64,000 nucleotides of DNA from Xiphydria camelus (taxonomy: Eukaryota > Arthropoda > Insecta > Hymenoptera > Xiphydriidae). The DNA is taken from NCBI GenBank assembly GCA_963678675.1, contig OY783196.1, forward strand, positions 20,500,827-20,564,826. Reading direction: 5' to 3'. The notes under the pieces were generated by a model. The model had not been told where the DNA came from. It saw nothing but the letters and a program-made list of their open reading frames with translations, and made no database searches. The position numbers and the translations under genes are program-made. Below are positions 36,001-48,784 of the stretch, piece by piece (position 1 is the stretch's first letter; each line of letters begins with the position of its first letter).

Positions 36001-39000
36001 TATATGATCCAAGCAGTACCTACCTCTTCAAATACGCGTTTATGATAAAGATTTTTTTTTAATCTGTTATTTATTTTTAAGGCGAGGAGGGAGGAGTCAA
36101 GAATTGCAGATATAGAACCAATTGATACGAAATAACAAGCCACCATATTGTGCAAGCAAAATCGAGTGCAAAGTGGATGCATCATTCGTGCTGCGGTGAT
36201 TCGAATTTTGGCGATCGTGAAGTCTGTATAAAATTAAAGCACGCTAAAAGCTTTACATCGTTTACTATACGCGCACACCATCATTTGATGTATTTAAATA
36301 ATTATCTCTACGCCAAATATCAAGCCACATGCGGCAAAAATGAAGGCGGGAACTTTTTTTTATTCGCACACATCGCAGAGAGTCGCCCCTCGCGCGTGCA
36401 TTGATGTCAAACCCCGCTGACGCCCGTACGTCGACGTCGTCGGCGTCTGCGGAAAGCCCATAAATTCCTCACACGTCTGCTGGTGCCCTGGTGCAACTGG
36501 ATATCTTGCGCCGTCGTAACGGACAGATGACTGACATTTGGATACGTACCAGAGCGTCACGCTCTTCATAAACTTGCGAGTGTTTCCAATTGACTAACCG
36601 CGAGTAAGCAGTACCGCACTCGTTAAAACAGCGGCCGATCTTGACGCGAGGAGCGACCGGAATATGATCAAAGCACCGAGCTAAAATGTGTCATGCGTTC
36701 CTGATACGTTGGCGTTCCCGTGACGTAACATGATGAATTGCCGACGGTAAATCGATCACAACCGAGGGCTGTTTAACCGTCGGAAGGTAAATGACTCTAA
36801 CCTTAACCCTTTTATCGCGTCAAAATAAAAATTGCTCTGTCAAAATGTCAACCGGCTTCGATCTCAATTCGGATCGGGGTTCTGAGAAAGAAATAAGAGA
36901 TGAGAAACGTTCGCGAGATGCCGCACTGCGCGTGATACACATACCGGAAGCGGTAATTCAAGATCTGTTGGTATAAGAATCCGTCGGCTAGTTGGAAGAC
37001 AATGTTACGATGGTTCCGAAAAATCATCGATTTCGAGAAGATCGATCTTCTAATTTTTCGGCAATTCAAGGCAACGCGTCCTTTGCACTGCGTTGGTAAT
37101 ATCAAATATCTACTACAGTTTCGTGCTTGCGTTACGAAAAAAATACTTTCCCGAAAATTATTACGTGTGAGGCATCGTCATTTTTGCATGTAATTCTCTT
37201 AATACAAGTTCCGTCATTTTTCATTGTCAGAGAATCGCGCTATCCCCGTTAGAGTCCAATCGTATTTCATCCCTCGATGCCTAATTGTCGGGCAAAGATC
37301 GCGCTCGGCACGCGTGGTAAGTTTTCGGGACTAGGCTCTCATCCGATTTTCCTCGCGCGCATATTCCTTCGCGACTTCCATCGAATTTCAATCACGTGTA
37401 CAATCGTTCGCGGGTCACCAGGAACTCAGTGGAGGGCAAAGGTCGCGGGCGCGAGGTAAAAATAATTCGATCGATAAGGTCGCGACGCTCAATTTTAACC
37501 GAGTCGGTCGCATCGAAAGTTTCGACGTACCCGGCTCGCATCGACGTACGGAGCATCCCCGACACTCGGGCAACCTCGCATAGACTCGAGAATCGCACAT
37601 TCTCCTGTCTTTATCAGCCGGCTAGACGAGTCTCGGACGTTACACCGAGATAAATCCTAGATGCGGCACCAGGCCATCAGAAATAACGCGGGCTCTCGGT
37701 ACCGAGGAGCCGCGTGCAACAATGACGGTGCACGGGCCGTCCTCCTTTCCCGTTACGGCGCGTACCCCTACTCGTAGTGACCAGGATCGGTCGGCCTCTC
37801 CGATCTTCTCCGTCGGAAGGAGCGGAAGAAATCGAGGCTCGTGGTGGTTTTGCGGTAGCCTAGCCCCGGTGAGTCGTGACTCCCCGGATAGTGCGTCGGA
37901 TGTGAATTCGCGTAACCGAGGTACCGTGTAACGCCCGACAGGTGCGTCCTCGGTCTACGAGCACCAGGCTGTTACTTCGCCGGGAGAGCTTTCTGACCGC
38001 AGAATCACCACTTAGAAGGTTCTACGTTTGTATAGGAAGTTGAAAGTGGGGGTTCGCTTTGCACGCGAGTGGGGGTAGTTTCGTCGTTTGGCCACCTCCA
38101 TCGCGTTCGCCGTTCCACCAGGATGACAGTCGAAGGTGGAGGCTCTCATTATACCGCGCTGACGATACACCTGAGAAGGTTTTATAAATAGACGCGCGAA
38201 TAGTGCGACGATAAATCGCGAGGTCGATATATGCGATGTATCGAGTCAGAGCCGTGGGGGTTAGACGGACGAGTTCAACGGAAAATACAGCGATTAAAAA
38301 TTAATAACTATTCGTCGCTTTCGAGTGTATCGCGTTGACGATGGTTTCATTTCTTGTATTACATCGAAAGTAATCGATTGCATTTCGGCCACTGGCACAT
38401 TCCGCGGAAATAACTAGAGCCATGACCTTTACAAGCTGTGATAGTCATCTATACCTATATGCGAGAGGTCGATTCGACGTTCCTTTTTCCCTGTTACGGT
38501 CGGTTTTAAATATACGCAGCACCCCCCCCCCCCCCCCCCCGAGGGTGACGCATCCAGTACCACGTTATACGATGTCTATTGCGAGGTTACGCAATGATAT
38601 GTTAATTTCATGGCGCGAGGGAGTCGATGGCGTCGACGTTCGGCGTATTTCTCAAATCAGGGTTCTATGCGAAAATGGGGGTCGATGCGAAACACCCCCG
38701 TACGATCCGAGGGTAGGTTGCTACGATGTAACTAAGCGCGCGTTTTGTCAGGAGAGCAAAAAGCACAGAGGGGTGCGTGAGTGACGTGTAGGGTAGGTAG
38801 ACTGTCCTCGATAATAATCGATTCCGGATGCCAATGTCACTTTCGCGATGATAGAAACTTATTGTTTATTTTAAACGAATTGTTTAACGATTGACAGATG
38901 AATGGAAAATATTGATCCGACAAAAAAATTCTGAACTAAGTAGGGAACGTCTTTCATATTGTTACATATATTCTCATTTCGTTGGTATCATGAAATATTT

Positions 39001-39944
39001 CGACGAGAAAGATTAATTACGACGTCACACCTGTTGCAATGTTTGCAAAATCCATAACGTTGCTACGTTAGGCCGCGAGAATGGATTCGTTACGTTTCAG
39101 GGTGTGGTCAGCTCTGGGGGTGGAGATATCAAAACGCTTGCAGAGATTCTCCACCTCCGAAGATCAGGAATTTATGGAGTCGGTCGAAGCGAATAGTGAA
39201 AACGATTTTATGTCGTGATTTAATATTTCAAACGAGCATTTATCATAAATTATAAACGTTCGAGCGTCCGTCGATCTCTACTCTTGAACTTTTATTTATA
39301 TTAAATCACAGAGTTTACGAGCAATTGAAATAAGTTTCACAACTGAACTGTAATTTAATTAATTCCGACATCGGTCGTTTGCTGATTATGACTCGACCCG
39401 TCATTGATGAATTCGTCCAATGATTTACACGATCAATGAATATTAAAATAATTATTGAAAATAAATCAGAGATCATGGAAAATGTGATATCCACTGAATA
39501 AATCATAAGTTCTGACCGTCTTCCGATTAATCTGGATATCGAAACTTCGACGATTGAAATAGTTAAAGCATCTTATCAGCTTGTAAGGGTGAAATGTTCA
39601 AGTACTTGCAGTTTTCTGCCGCCTCCAAAGAACAGGAACTCATACAAAAGCGGGTTTCGTCGGTCAAAGGGGTGTCGTATTGTGATAAGCTGACTGGCGT
39701 CATGGGAGAAAGGGGAGGGGGCATAAAATCAATATGTGTGCTAGGTTGCGCAGAGCGCTCATGCCGTAATATTACTACCAGTGAAAACAAAGAAGTATGT
39801 ATTCGTGTACGTATATTACAATGTGGCCAATTCGAAGCGCAGTTCATATTTTCGAAACTTACCTGGAGGGAATCTCTGTCCTGTGACTTGCTCGATCCAT
39901 TGCTGGGCTTCGGCTTCTTGGCTCGCCTCGCGCTTGCCGGCAAC
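27059..39944 (-). CDS. Mp20: Muscle protein 20 (calponin/transgelin family), first exon not found
   Basis: Minus-strand exons in order: 39863-39944, 31563-31692, 27501-27654 and 27059-27250 (stop complement 27059-27061). Phases 0, 1, 2, 0 join correctly and borders are GT/AG. The protein reads from AGKREASQEAEAQQWIEQV through a calponin-homology domain (PYEDVLRDGIILCNLMNKL, YGVPDVDLFQAVDL, NIAQVTNTIFAIGR) to a C-terminal calponin repeat (GLQAGTNKGATQAG, then GATRKILLGK). Mp20 is an actin-associated protein of insect muscle. The start codon and roughly 10 residues should lie on a small exon above 39944, which I could not identify. The CH domain is split over long introns (8.2 and 3.9 kb). The 27654 acceptor (TTGTAG) is the best in-frame choice. 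Confidence 0.9.
29549..30348. repeat. 800 bp near-perfect palindrome in a Mp20 intron
   Basis: Arms of about 375 bp from AGAGCCAGCGACAGCCAGAC to its complement at the right end, around a loop of about 43 nt near 29930-29970. Identity of the arms is very high, including runs over the full AAACTATAATAAATTGTAAT block. The arm contains a repeated GCCAGACA..ATGGTTCC motif. The same 60-72 residue frame appears on both strands, simply because of the palindrome. No transposase. Confidence 0.85.
31693..39862 (-). other. Mp20: Long Mp20 intron
   Basis: No exon seen on either strand. Moderately CpG-rich patches at 32.2-33.5, 35.5-36.0 and 36.3-38.1 kb give random open frames without motifs or paired splice sites. 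There is a run of 19 C at 38522-38540. The CpG-rich part around 36-38 kb could be regulatory, but nothing specific is read. Confidence 0.5.
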
Positions 39945-42098
39945 CTGGAAATATACATACAATCTCTTGAATGTAAGGGAAGAATTGATAAATAAGCATT
40001 GCGCGAGAGAACCAAATAATTTTCATCGGTTGCTGTTGAAAACGATATTTTTATGCGGGCTTCCCCAACAAGACGACAGTCGTCTATTAGTTCACGATCG
40101 AAATAAGCAACATCTTAGTTCTGACGTCACGCGTGACGTCAAAAGGGTTGTTCTTTTTTAAAATATCGCAAAGATCTGGGTTACGACAAAGTGCGACACC
40201 TCGGTGACGCAAATATAACAGGCGGGCTTAGCGATCATCAATAGCGGGAGTGTGTGATATGGTTTGATAAAAATAATGTTAACTGTCTATTATAAATTAC
40301 GAAGAGTCTGAGGGCTGATTACACAGTTACATCGAATTTCTTTTCAACTTGATTTAAGCACAAAAAGCACGTTGTCCGTTCGACTAGAGAATTTAATAAA
40401 ATGCGTACGAGAGAGAGAGAGTCTGTCGCGTTCGGCCAAGAGGTTTCCATTGTAGCCGGAGAATATCATGTTCTCCTGATACACATATTGTAATAAAGAC
40501 ATTCATTTATCGGTGCTATTTTATATGTAGCTACTAAGTTATCGTAATCTTAAATTGAAGGATTTGTTCCTCGCATTATAAATAAACAGATCTAGCTATT
40601 TCCGTCATATTCATTTTTCAAGATTACACGATACATACTTATAAATGTACTTGTAAGGATAAGAAGGGGTAGTTTTGCTTATAAATGTACTTACAAAAGA
40701 AAGTGTAATTTGTTCATTTTATTATCAGTTTCCGTAGAAACTTTCAAAAATTGCCGTAGCCGATGGTATTTCACATCGTCTTGGCGGGGTATTGGTAAAA
40801 GTTTTCAACTAGCAATAATCGCACCTCGGTAGAACCTCATTGGTTACGATATCGCCACTGCGCAAAGCTAGCGACACTCCTTTCACCAGCATAGATGAAA
40901 CGTTGGTTCCCTAATTTCTTTGTGGGAAATAACTGGCTGTGACGCCGCGTAACGACTGAGCGTTAAACTACCGTGGACATGCCGTGCCAGGCAACAGGAG
41001 ACGCAGGGAATTGCTCTTCCGATCAGAGTTGTACCGAAAAGCAAACTGTTTCCAAAGTGACGTTATGTCATTTTGTTTATTATCTATGATAGAGTTTACA
41101 GTTTACTATAATTAGATATAGGCAGAATGGAAAATCTATAGATTTGTCTGAAAAATAAAATAAAACAGAAAAGCATTAACAGTAGAAACTCGGTCGATAA
41201 CCAGGTAATCTGTAATACACCTCGGGACCGATTGTCAGTTTAATTTTACATGACGCTCTTCTGCCGGATCGTCTGGGAAGATTTTATTGCTACTCTCCGA
41301 GTGGGTCAAATAACGCTGTTAGGGACCATTAAATTTGCTCTATGAAACTATTGGTAGTTGTGTATCTTTGAAGATCGACATGGAAGACTTCTTCCCTCCG
41401 AAACATTTATTTTATTTCAAATTCTATAGGTATGATTGTGTTAAAGCGCGAAAGTCGTTTGATTTTACCGAAATATTTCATAACTGAAAATTTCGATTTT
41501 ACTTGAATATAAAATTTATATTAGTAGAGAATCGAAAAATTTGTTTACAGGAATTAATTTAGTTTACTAGATTGTATTTGGAATGAAATAGTTTAACATT
41601 CTTTTTGTAGGCATATTAATTTTACATTCCGTGTTTTAAAACAATGGAAAATGATCCGTACCTAAACTGAATTTGTATAATGTTTATTTCATTATCTGTA
41701 GGTATAGGTAGATGGATGCATATAATTGGGAGATTCGGTAGATGGTATAGGTAGATATATCTGATATTATACGCCCGATTGACGGGATCTAAATTCAGCA
41801 GTGGGCTCACCCTTCAAATGGCCGAGATCCAGAAGTTACGACTCTAACCTATCGGCGGTTTACATCTGGCGACTGTCCACCATGTCGTCCGTAACTTCTT
41901 GCAAAATACACCCACTTGTTAACATTCGAATCTTTCCAGAAATCCGTTTACCAACTCTTCCGTATTTAGACACGCTTATCACGAAAATAGCTACTCCTTT
42001 TATTAGGGACGGGTAATGAAAAGGAATAGTGTACTCCGCACTGTCAGATTATTTTATATCGTTTAAAGCACCACATAAATGGTGAAGTTAAAACTTAA
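39945..42098. other. Region upstream of the recognised Mp20 exons
   Basis: No gene recognised. It should hold, or lie close to, the missing first Mp20 exon and perhaps a promoter region shared with the divergent myophilin-like gene. A GA microsatellite lies near 40411-40422. Confidence 0.4.
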
Positions 42099-43189
42099 GG
42101 AGGATCGTCAGAGAAATGACTTAATGGAAAACTTCTCTCAAAATTTTTTAAAACACTTCTAAAGCTTTTTTGATGACAAAAAAATGGCAGACAATTTTCA
42201 CTCGCCAGTTTTCTTTTAATCAATTTTTTTTAATTCTACAAATAACAGAGTCTTATGGAGAGTGGCTTAAATTGCCATAGAACTCTTGATTTTGAAATGA
42301 AAGAAATTCTAAAAATGTAATTAAAAGATTTGGCTACTTGTAAACTTTATTTTCGTAAAAATTAAAAGATTTTCACTCGCTAGTTTTTTTTATAATTTAG
42401 AAGAAACGTGTCGAGAAAATGGATATTGCGGAATAATCAGCCGCCATGTGTAAAGACGTTAGACGTGGCAACACAGCGTTCTCTGGATGGTGACGTCACG
42501 TAGCGGCGCGAAAAATGAAAATAGATATTTCCAATATTTCACAAATAATTATTTTCAAAAGTTTTCTTCTCATAACTGGGTTTTACAATGCTTTTAAATA
42601 TAATGTTTCCACATTTTATCATAAAATATTATCGTAGAGGAACTATTCCCTGAAACATTCATTCTCTGGCGTTTTTTTTCGTTTTTTTCCAGAATTTTGG
42701 ATACGAATATTTCTGTTATAAGTTGCTTCACTCACACATTTGCCACGCCACCGAAATTGTTGAGCTCTTGCAAAATTATTCATGATTTTTTAGTTTCTAT
42801 TAACTCTAGTCACGTCGTTGTTGTGAATGCAAAATTGAGTTTATAAACACGTGTCAAATCGCGAAAAATTTCTAAACAGTCGATAAATGTTCTGTTTTAT
42901 CTTCAGAGCTCTTACCAACTTATAAAAATCAAATTGCTGTATTGCCACGTTTTATACATAATTTACAATTTTCTAAATAAATCAAAGAAGAACAAAAAAA
43001 TTTCTTTATTAATTTCAGCCTTATTCTGGACGTGAAAATGGACTAAGAAGCGGGGAATTTTCCGATTAAAATACAAAAATAAAACTTATAGAAGAAACAA
43101 AATTTAGTTATCTAAGATTGGCAAAAACCGTCGGCTTCTTTGATCTTTGCCCCCTCATACCTCACCCCGTTCAGCCCTGACGATCCTCC
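42099..43189. mobile_element. TTAA-flanked non-autonomous element, 1.09 kb
   Basis: Inverted ends GGAGGATCGTCAG and CTGACGATCCTCC directly bordered by TTAA at 42095-42098 and 43190-43193. TTAA suggests the piggyBac superfamily. No transposase frame inside; AT-rich internal sequence. Confidence 0.75.
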
Positions 43190-43721
43190 TTAAGGGATCT
43201 TGAAAGTGTCATATCAGATAGCAGCCTTAACGAGTTTACGATACCACGATGAGTTTTTCTGTGTCAAGAAAAATCTTATTTAATAATACCAATACCATAA
43301 AACTATAATTCATGTCATGGCGTTGCTATTATTGAGAACAATTTGTATTAAAATGAAGAATAAAGAGCGGGTCGTGTTATTCTATCCCACGGCATGGTTT
43401 TCATCGATTGGGGGTTTCAACAGAAGACAGCGTGTAAGTTGAATGACTATTTTTGAACAGCGCTACTTCCCGCCTGTTCCTTCACTAACGATAAGTAGAC
43501 TACATTTTTTCAAAATGTTTTAACAAGTTTTGCTCGGTGCTGCCATATTAACTTAACTTCAATATTTATAGAATTATGATATATCGTTGTATTAATTAAA
43601 AGGGGCAGATACCAAATGATATCCGATTAAATACTTAGAGAAAAACTGAAATTAAAAAAAATATATTTTCTTCCGAAGGGGGCATCCGTGCATTTCTATT
43701 ATAATGTGCATTTTTCTCAAG

Positions 43722-43963
43722 ACGGGATGACCAACAAGGTGTCAAGATTTGAAAGTAAAGCGGGGGTGTGGGAATACCCAATGGGCAGGATGCCAAATTC
43801 TCCCATTCCTGAAGATCAGTGGGATAGACTGGCGGAGGGGATGACGCCATATAGCGTCGCGACGCCCGACGTTCTACTTAGTCTGTACTCTACGCGGCAG
43901 CGTTATTCAAAAGTTACTCCTTCGACACATTTCAAATCCAAAAAAACACAACACGAAATGCCG
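43722..43963 (+). CDS. Unrecognised coding exon, conserved-looking
   Basis: An exon between a good acceptor (CATTTTTCTCAAG) and a good donor (CCG|GTATGT), with an ATG at 43727 in the open frame. About 79 residues have ordinary, non-repetitive protein composition: WEYPMGRMPNSPIPEDQWDR, then YSVATPDVLLSLYS, then STHFKSKKTQHEMP. It looks like real protein rather than a chance frame. Position between two muscle genes hints at a muscle protein; an exon of a third gene or an alternative 5' exon are both possible. I do not recognise the family with confidence. Confidence 0.5.
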
Positions 43964-44775
43964 GTATGTTTCCTACCATGTATATCGTAGTCCGATACCT
44001 GATAGTGTGACTAATTAACACACGTTCCCCTTTACCACTAATCATCCTTACTCGAAAATTTTAGATTATAACTCGTTAACTCTAGCAACTTTATGAATGA
44101 ATTTAATCATCGGTGGCCTTTTGTGGAACCTTTAAACTACCTTGAGACATCGATATGCTGCAATGAAACTGCTAATTATATAAACTGTCTGTGAGACACC
44201 TATAATGTGATTTCAGTGTTCACCTCGTTTATAATACTTGACTATTTCAATGATGAGAAGTGCTTCTGTATATTTATTAAAGCTTCGAAAAAAATTCATA
44301 GTGTGAAATTGATACGAAATAAAATGTAATTTAGAATTTGAACGTGGCATAGTAGATGTAACTATTATAAAATTCCTTCCATGGTTGCGACATATGTATA
44401 CCCACAATGTCAGTAATTGTATTTTACTCTGTATTTGTAGTGAAATACCGATATTAACAAGCTATTAATAATCATTGGCTACCAACTATCGTTGAAGTGT
44501 ATTAATCGGTACATCTCCGTTAATTATCCCAATAAGATTGACATTTGTCGCCAAACGTGAACAGAATACAGTTACCGGGAAACTGCGGAAAAATAACGCA
44601 GCGAAGATAACTTTAGTACACTTTTGGTATTACTAATTTATAAAAAGGTCAACCAAACCCATGTAGGTTAAAAAATGTCTTAGATGGTCTATTAAACGCA
44701 AGAAGCTCTATATGCATTCCTCTTGTATGAAATTTTCAATTATTAGTTATTCCCATACACAGCTACTATGTGAAG

Positions 44776-44855
44776 ATGTTTAACAAAAACCACGTCGTTC
44801 TGACAGAAGCTCCCGCGCAACCAGTGCCACCGCAGCAGCTCCTCCTCCACATCCG
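44776..44855 (+). CDS. Possible second exon of the unrecognised gene
   Basis: From ATG 44776 (preceded by GTGAAG) to a donor CCG|GTATAT at 44855: MFNKNHVVLTEAPAQPVPPQ then QLLLHIR. The phase after it is 2, which does not join to the myophilin-like exon at 47673 (phase 0), so it belongs to another gene or needs an intervening exon. The upstream phase 0 fits the 43963 donor. Short and therefore uncertain. Confidence 0.35.
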
Positions 44856-47672
44856 GTATATTTATAACTTAACGTAAATATCGTTATGCAATATATCCAC
44901 GCCCCAAGAAGACCATCGACAAAATTACATTTTTTCGCTGTCAGGCGATATATACATATCTTTCACTTTCGGTGATTGATCGATGATCAAATTTTCTCTA
45001 ATTATTTCTTGCTTTGGCAGAATAATATCGGTTGCGAAAAAATCATTTATTATCTTGCTGAAGGGCTTAGCTTTTAAACAAATTATTTTCCATCTGCATA
45101 GATTTTCAGAGAATATTCTTCAATGACGTTTCTTGATATAATTCGTATTTTTACTATAAGAGTACACCTCTAGTACGCGTTAATGTTAGAACGCAAAATT
45201 CAGAAGCAGATTTAGAAAATAAAATTAGCTCGGGTCGTTAACCATTCCACCTTCCTCCTACGTCAAAGGCAAACGGACACCCAAATTAAGCATGACGAGT
45301 TTACGAAAACAGAAGCAACGCGATAAGATCGCAGCTTCTATTTCTGCAAACGACTGACTGATTGATTATGAGAACCTGTCGAAGCTAGGAAAACTGACCG
45401 TCAGTCAAAAGAAATAATCTACCTCGATAAATAGAGTTATCTCTGAAATTTGCCATATAGAGAATCTCTTTTCACTCGCAATAAAAAATTGACTCGCTTA
45501 CGACGAGCACCATCTAAAATATATGAACAAGGTCGCCGATAAATTTGCGTTACGCTATATTACCGTTACGTCGTGCCTCCAGAAATGTACATTTAGCATA
45601 GGCGTTTGACTTGATCCCGAGCCAAATCACTGGAGCCACACGACTGCATCACCGATACGTGATTTTAGCTGCTCGTTATAACTTCCGACGCGTGTCGTAT
45701 ACCGAGGGGTCACGGGTAAGAATCATTAACTGCGGATTATGATCTACCAGCTGCAAGTCGAAAAACAGGTGTCACGCATCTCGGAGAGGAATGAGAATTT
45801 CTCAGGATTCTTAGCATCCATACCATAGCACATTAATAACTGTGCAAATATATTTATAGAAACATCATATTAAAAAATTGTTAAGAAAATGAACTTGTCC
45901 TACTCAAAATTTAATATTAAAAAACCCTGAGGGGTCAGTGCAAAATGAGAAATACCCTTCGAACAGAAGTGCAAACTGCACTATCAACATGCATACTTCA
46001 ATCAAGCTGCCCGATACAAGTTTATTATTCATCGTGTTATTTAAACCCAATATTTTAGTCGGCGAAAATCACAGTCAACTTGGCAACTTAAGCGCTAATT
46101 AATCATTGCCGGCTTGAATGATAAGCATGCGCTTCCTGCAATAGGTACTAGCCCTCGCCCTTCGTATAAATTTTCTCCAAGCTTTTCTCCGAAGAAGAAG
46201 AGCTTCGCATTTCGAAAGTTAACAAAATTTTCTAGGCACGTTTCCGCGGCTGCTCGTCGAATCAACGAGAGACGAAAAGCAGTGCTCTCTCTCTCTATAA
46301 AAAAGAGTATCGACGAGAAGCATCGATCCCCTCGAGCACGCGCGAATGTTCCCTCGCTCTCTCAAGCGAGAAGCCGAAAATAGTCGAGATTAACGATGAG
46401 CACGTACAATGTTACAGCTGCAAGGTTCATCCTTCTCTCTCTGCGTCGGGATAAATATCACTTCGCTATTTTTACACGCTTTCATCTGGATTAACGGGGA
46501 CGAGAAGCTTCGGAGAAATACGCGTTGGAAAATAGGTCCCGGATATCGCGTCGTCGTCGGTGTTCTCCGAAGAATCGGGTAAATTTGGTAGAATGTGGAT
46601 AACCGCGTTCGCCATTGCGCAACTATCCGTAGCTATGTAATATTGGCAGCTGCTCGAAGAATATTTCGTTTCCCGAAATACGCGAGACACCGACGAGCAG
46701 CGAGCTCGCCTCGTGAATTAGTCGATCCGTATAATACATCGGTGTATTTATATAGGCTATCGTAAAACGCGTAGGTTTACATCAGCTATAAATACTGATT
46801 TATCGCGAACGAAAGGGTGCCAGGACGTATGTATTTGCGTCAATCGGGTGTTGGCACTAAACGGGACGTGTGATACAGTAAATGCGGGGGAACACATTTC
46901 CTAGGGGGAAGGGGGCCCCCCAGAGATGAAGAAATAGAGAAAGAGATAAATGTCCTTGTTTCAAATTATGCGATATTTGTTGTTCTCTTTTTCCTATTGC
47001 TTCGATTGGCTGATGTTGAAAAATGGTATTGAATCGCGAATCGAACGTTGCACCCGTACCGATGTATGTATTACACATGCGTTCAAACCGGACAGAGCCA
47101 TGTTTTAATCACATTTAGAAAGAGATAAAAATCGCTCGCTTTAATCTTGGAAATGCAATACCAATAAGCCTGTAAATTGTCTATTATTTATTTTCGTATC
47201 AAATTTATGTCGGCAACCCTCTAGCTACGCTGGATGCGTTCGGATCTATTTTCGGGCGGACACTTTTAAACCACCCTAAACCCACTTCTCGAACATAAGC
47301 AGACGAGATGCTGCTCGCCAGATGACAGATTTATGAGCGTACATTTTTGGGTTCCAGATGCATGGAATCTTATTAACGTCATCGATTCTTTGACCTGAAT
47401 TTTCCCCGATATAGCTTTTCGTTGGATACATTTCTCCGTTGGTAAAGTATTATTTTCTAGAGTCCTAGTGAAAATCCGCGGGGAGAATTGATAAGGCTGA
47501 AGAGCCTTTGAACAATCTCAAGTTTATAACTCGAAAATATCGCTGGGTTTACGCTGAAAATTGTAACAATAGTGAGGTTTCTTGTCTCAAGTTCGAATTG
47601 AATGTAGCCAAAAGTGAAGCGACGGCGCGATACCTTATTGATAAATAATCGAATGTATTTTTCTGTCGTTAG
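44856..47672. other. Non-coding region before the myophilin-like exons
   Basis: No exon recognised. The missing first coding exon of the calponin-like gene (usually about 10-15 residues) may be here or further left. CpG-richer patches around 46.2-46.8 kb carry random frames. Confidence 0.4.
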
Positions 47673-48784
47673 CCCCGTAACAAGGAACAGGAAGGTGAGA
47701 TCTTAACTTGGATCGAGGCTGTCCTCGGCGAGAAACTGCCGCCTGGAAACTACGAAGATATTTTGAGGGATGGCGTTATCTTGTGCCAACTGATCAACAA
47801 ACTCGCTCCCGGTTCCGTCAAGAAGATTCAGACTAAGGGAACCAACTTCCAGCTTATGGAAAATATTCAAAGGTACGAGAGGATAAAAATTGGCACGATA
47901 TTCCCTTGTATACAACGGCTCCTCCAACGGTCAATTACCAAAATAACTGCAGTGTTGACGTACATTTCCAACATGATAACCTATATAGTGAAACGCTTCT
48001 GGATACTTCTTATTTTCGTTGTAGAAGTTAAAATCATTTTGACCATTCAATTATCTTTCGAATAATTGTTATTCGTTGATGGTTAGCTAGAAGTGATAGC
48101 CAATTGTAATTCCCATTTTATAATTGATATCTATACGAGACGATTAAAAAACTGGTTCGACCATCGATACCTATTAACCTATACCATTTGAGTTTAAAAT
48201 TTACAATTTCTATTGAATCGATCCATTTTTTTAAGGTTCCAAGCTGCCATTAAGAACTACGGAGTTCCACAGGAAGAGATCTTCCAAACTGCCGATCTAT
48301 TCGAGAAGCGTAACATCGCTCAAGTTACCCTCTGTCTCTACGCACTTGGAAGAATTGTAAGTGATTTTTTAAAAACGGGAACAATAAAAGTCATTTATCA
48401 CGGCATCAACATGAAAATACGATGCTGAAATTAGCAGCCAGTAGGTATGGCCTGTGCGCCGTACGACTGCAGTCTGCTGCCTTACCGGGAATCAGTACCG
48501 GTGTAACTACTGGCTGCTGTGTCTTCGGCTACTAGCTTCGGCAATGCCGCGGGGAATTAGAATTTTAATCATCTCATGCTGGTATTAATTTCATGAAATA
48601 GACGCAAAAGCATCCTGAATTCAAAGGACCCAGGTTGGGACCAAAGATGGCGGAAGAGAACAAGAGGTCATTCACGGAAGAGCAACTCCGTGCGAGCGAG
48701 GGACAAGTTAACTTGCAAATGGGATACAACAAGGGAGCCAGTCAGTCTGGACATGGCGGTTTCGGAAATACCCGACACATGTAA
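47673..48784 (+). CDS. Myophilin/transgelin-like calponin-homology protein, first exon not found
   Basis: Exons 47673-47872, 48236-48356 and 48602-48784 (TAA) join in phases 2 and 0 with GT/AG borders. The protein starts within the CH domain (RNKEQEGEILTWIEAVLGEK), continues DILRDGVILCQLINKLAPGS, YGVPQEEIFQTADLFEKRNI and ALGRI, then TQKHPEFKGPRLGPKMAEEN, and ends in a single calponin repeat (GYNKGASQSGHGGFGNTRHM). That is the layout of the Mp20/myophilin group, binding actin in muscle. It is a paralog of the Mp20 gene with the same intron positions, transcribed away from it. A polyadenylation signal AATAAA lies at about 48868. The N-terminal exon is missing. Confidence 0.88.
48433..48518 (+). 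other. Intronic stem-loop with perfect 12 bp base
   Basis: AGCAGCCAGTAG at 48433-48444 pairs perfectly with CTACTGGCTGCT at 48507-48518. Inside are a short self-complement GACTGCAGTC and a five-base stem ACCGG/CCGGT with a nine-base loop, giving a branched fold. It lies in the last intron of the myophilin-like gene, is GC-rich against its surroundings, and has no known function. Confidence 0.5.

Noticed and set aside
35519..36045. Two overlapping frames of 155 and 109 codons
   Set aside because: CpG-rich intron sequence giving open frames in two registers; no domain.
38422..38784. Frame of 120 codons with Pro run
   Set aside because: The Pro run is the 19-C homopolymer; rest lacks any protein features.
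39563..40015. Minus-strand frame of 150 codons over the Mp20 exon
   Set aside because: Wrong register; the calponin-homology residues are in another minus-strand frame at 39863-39944.
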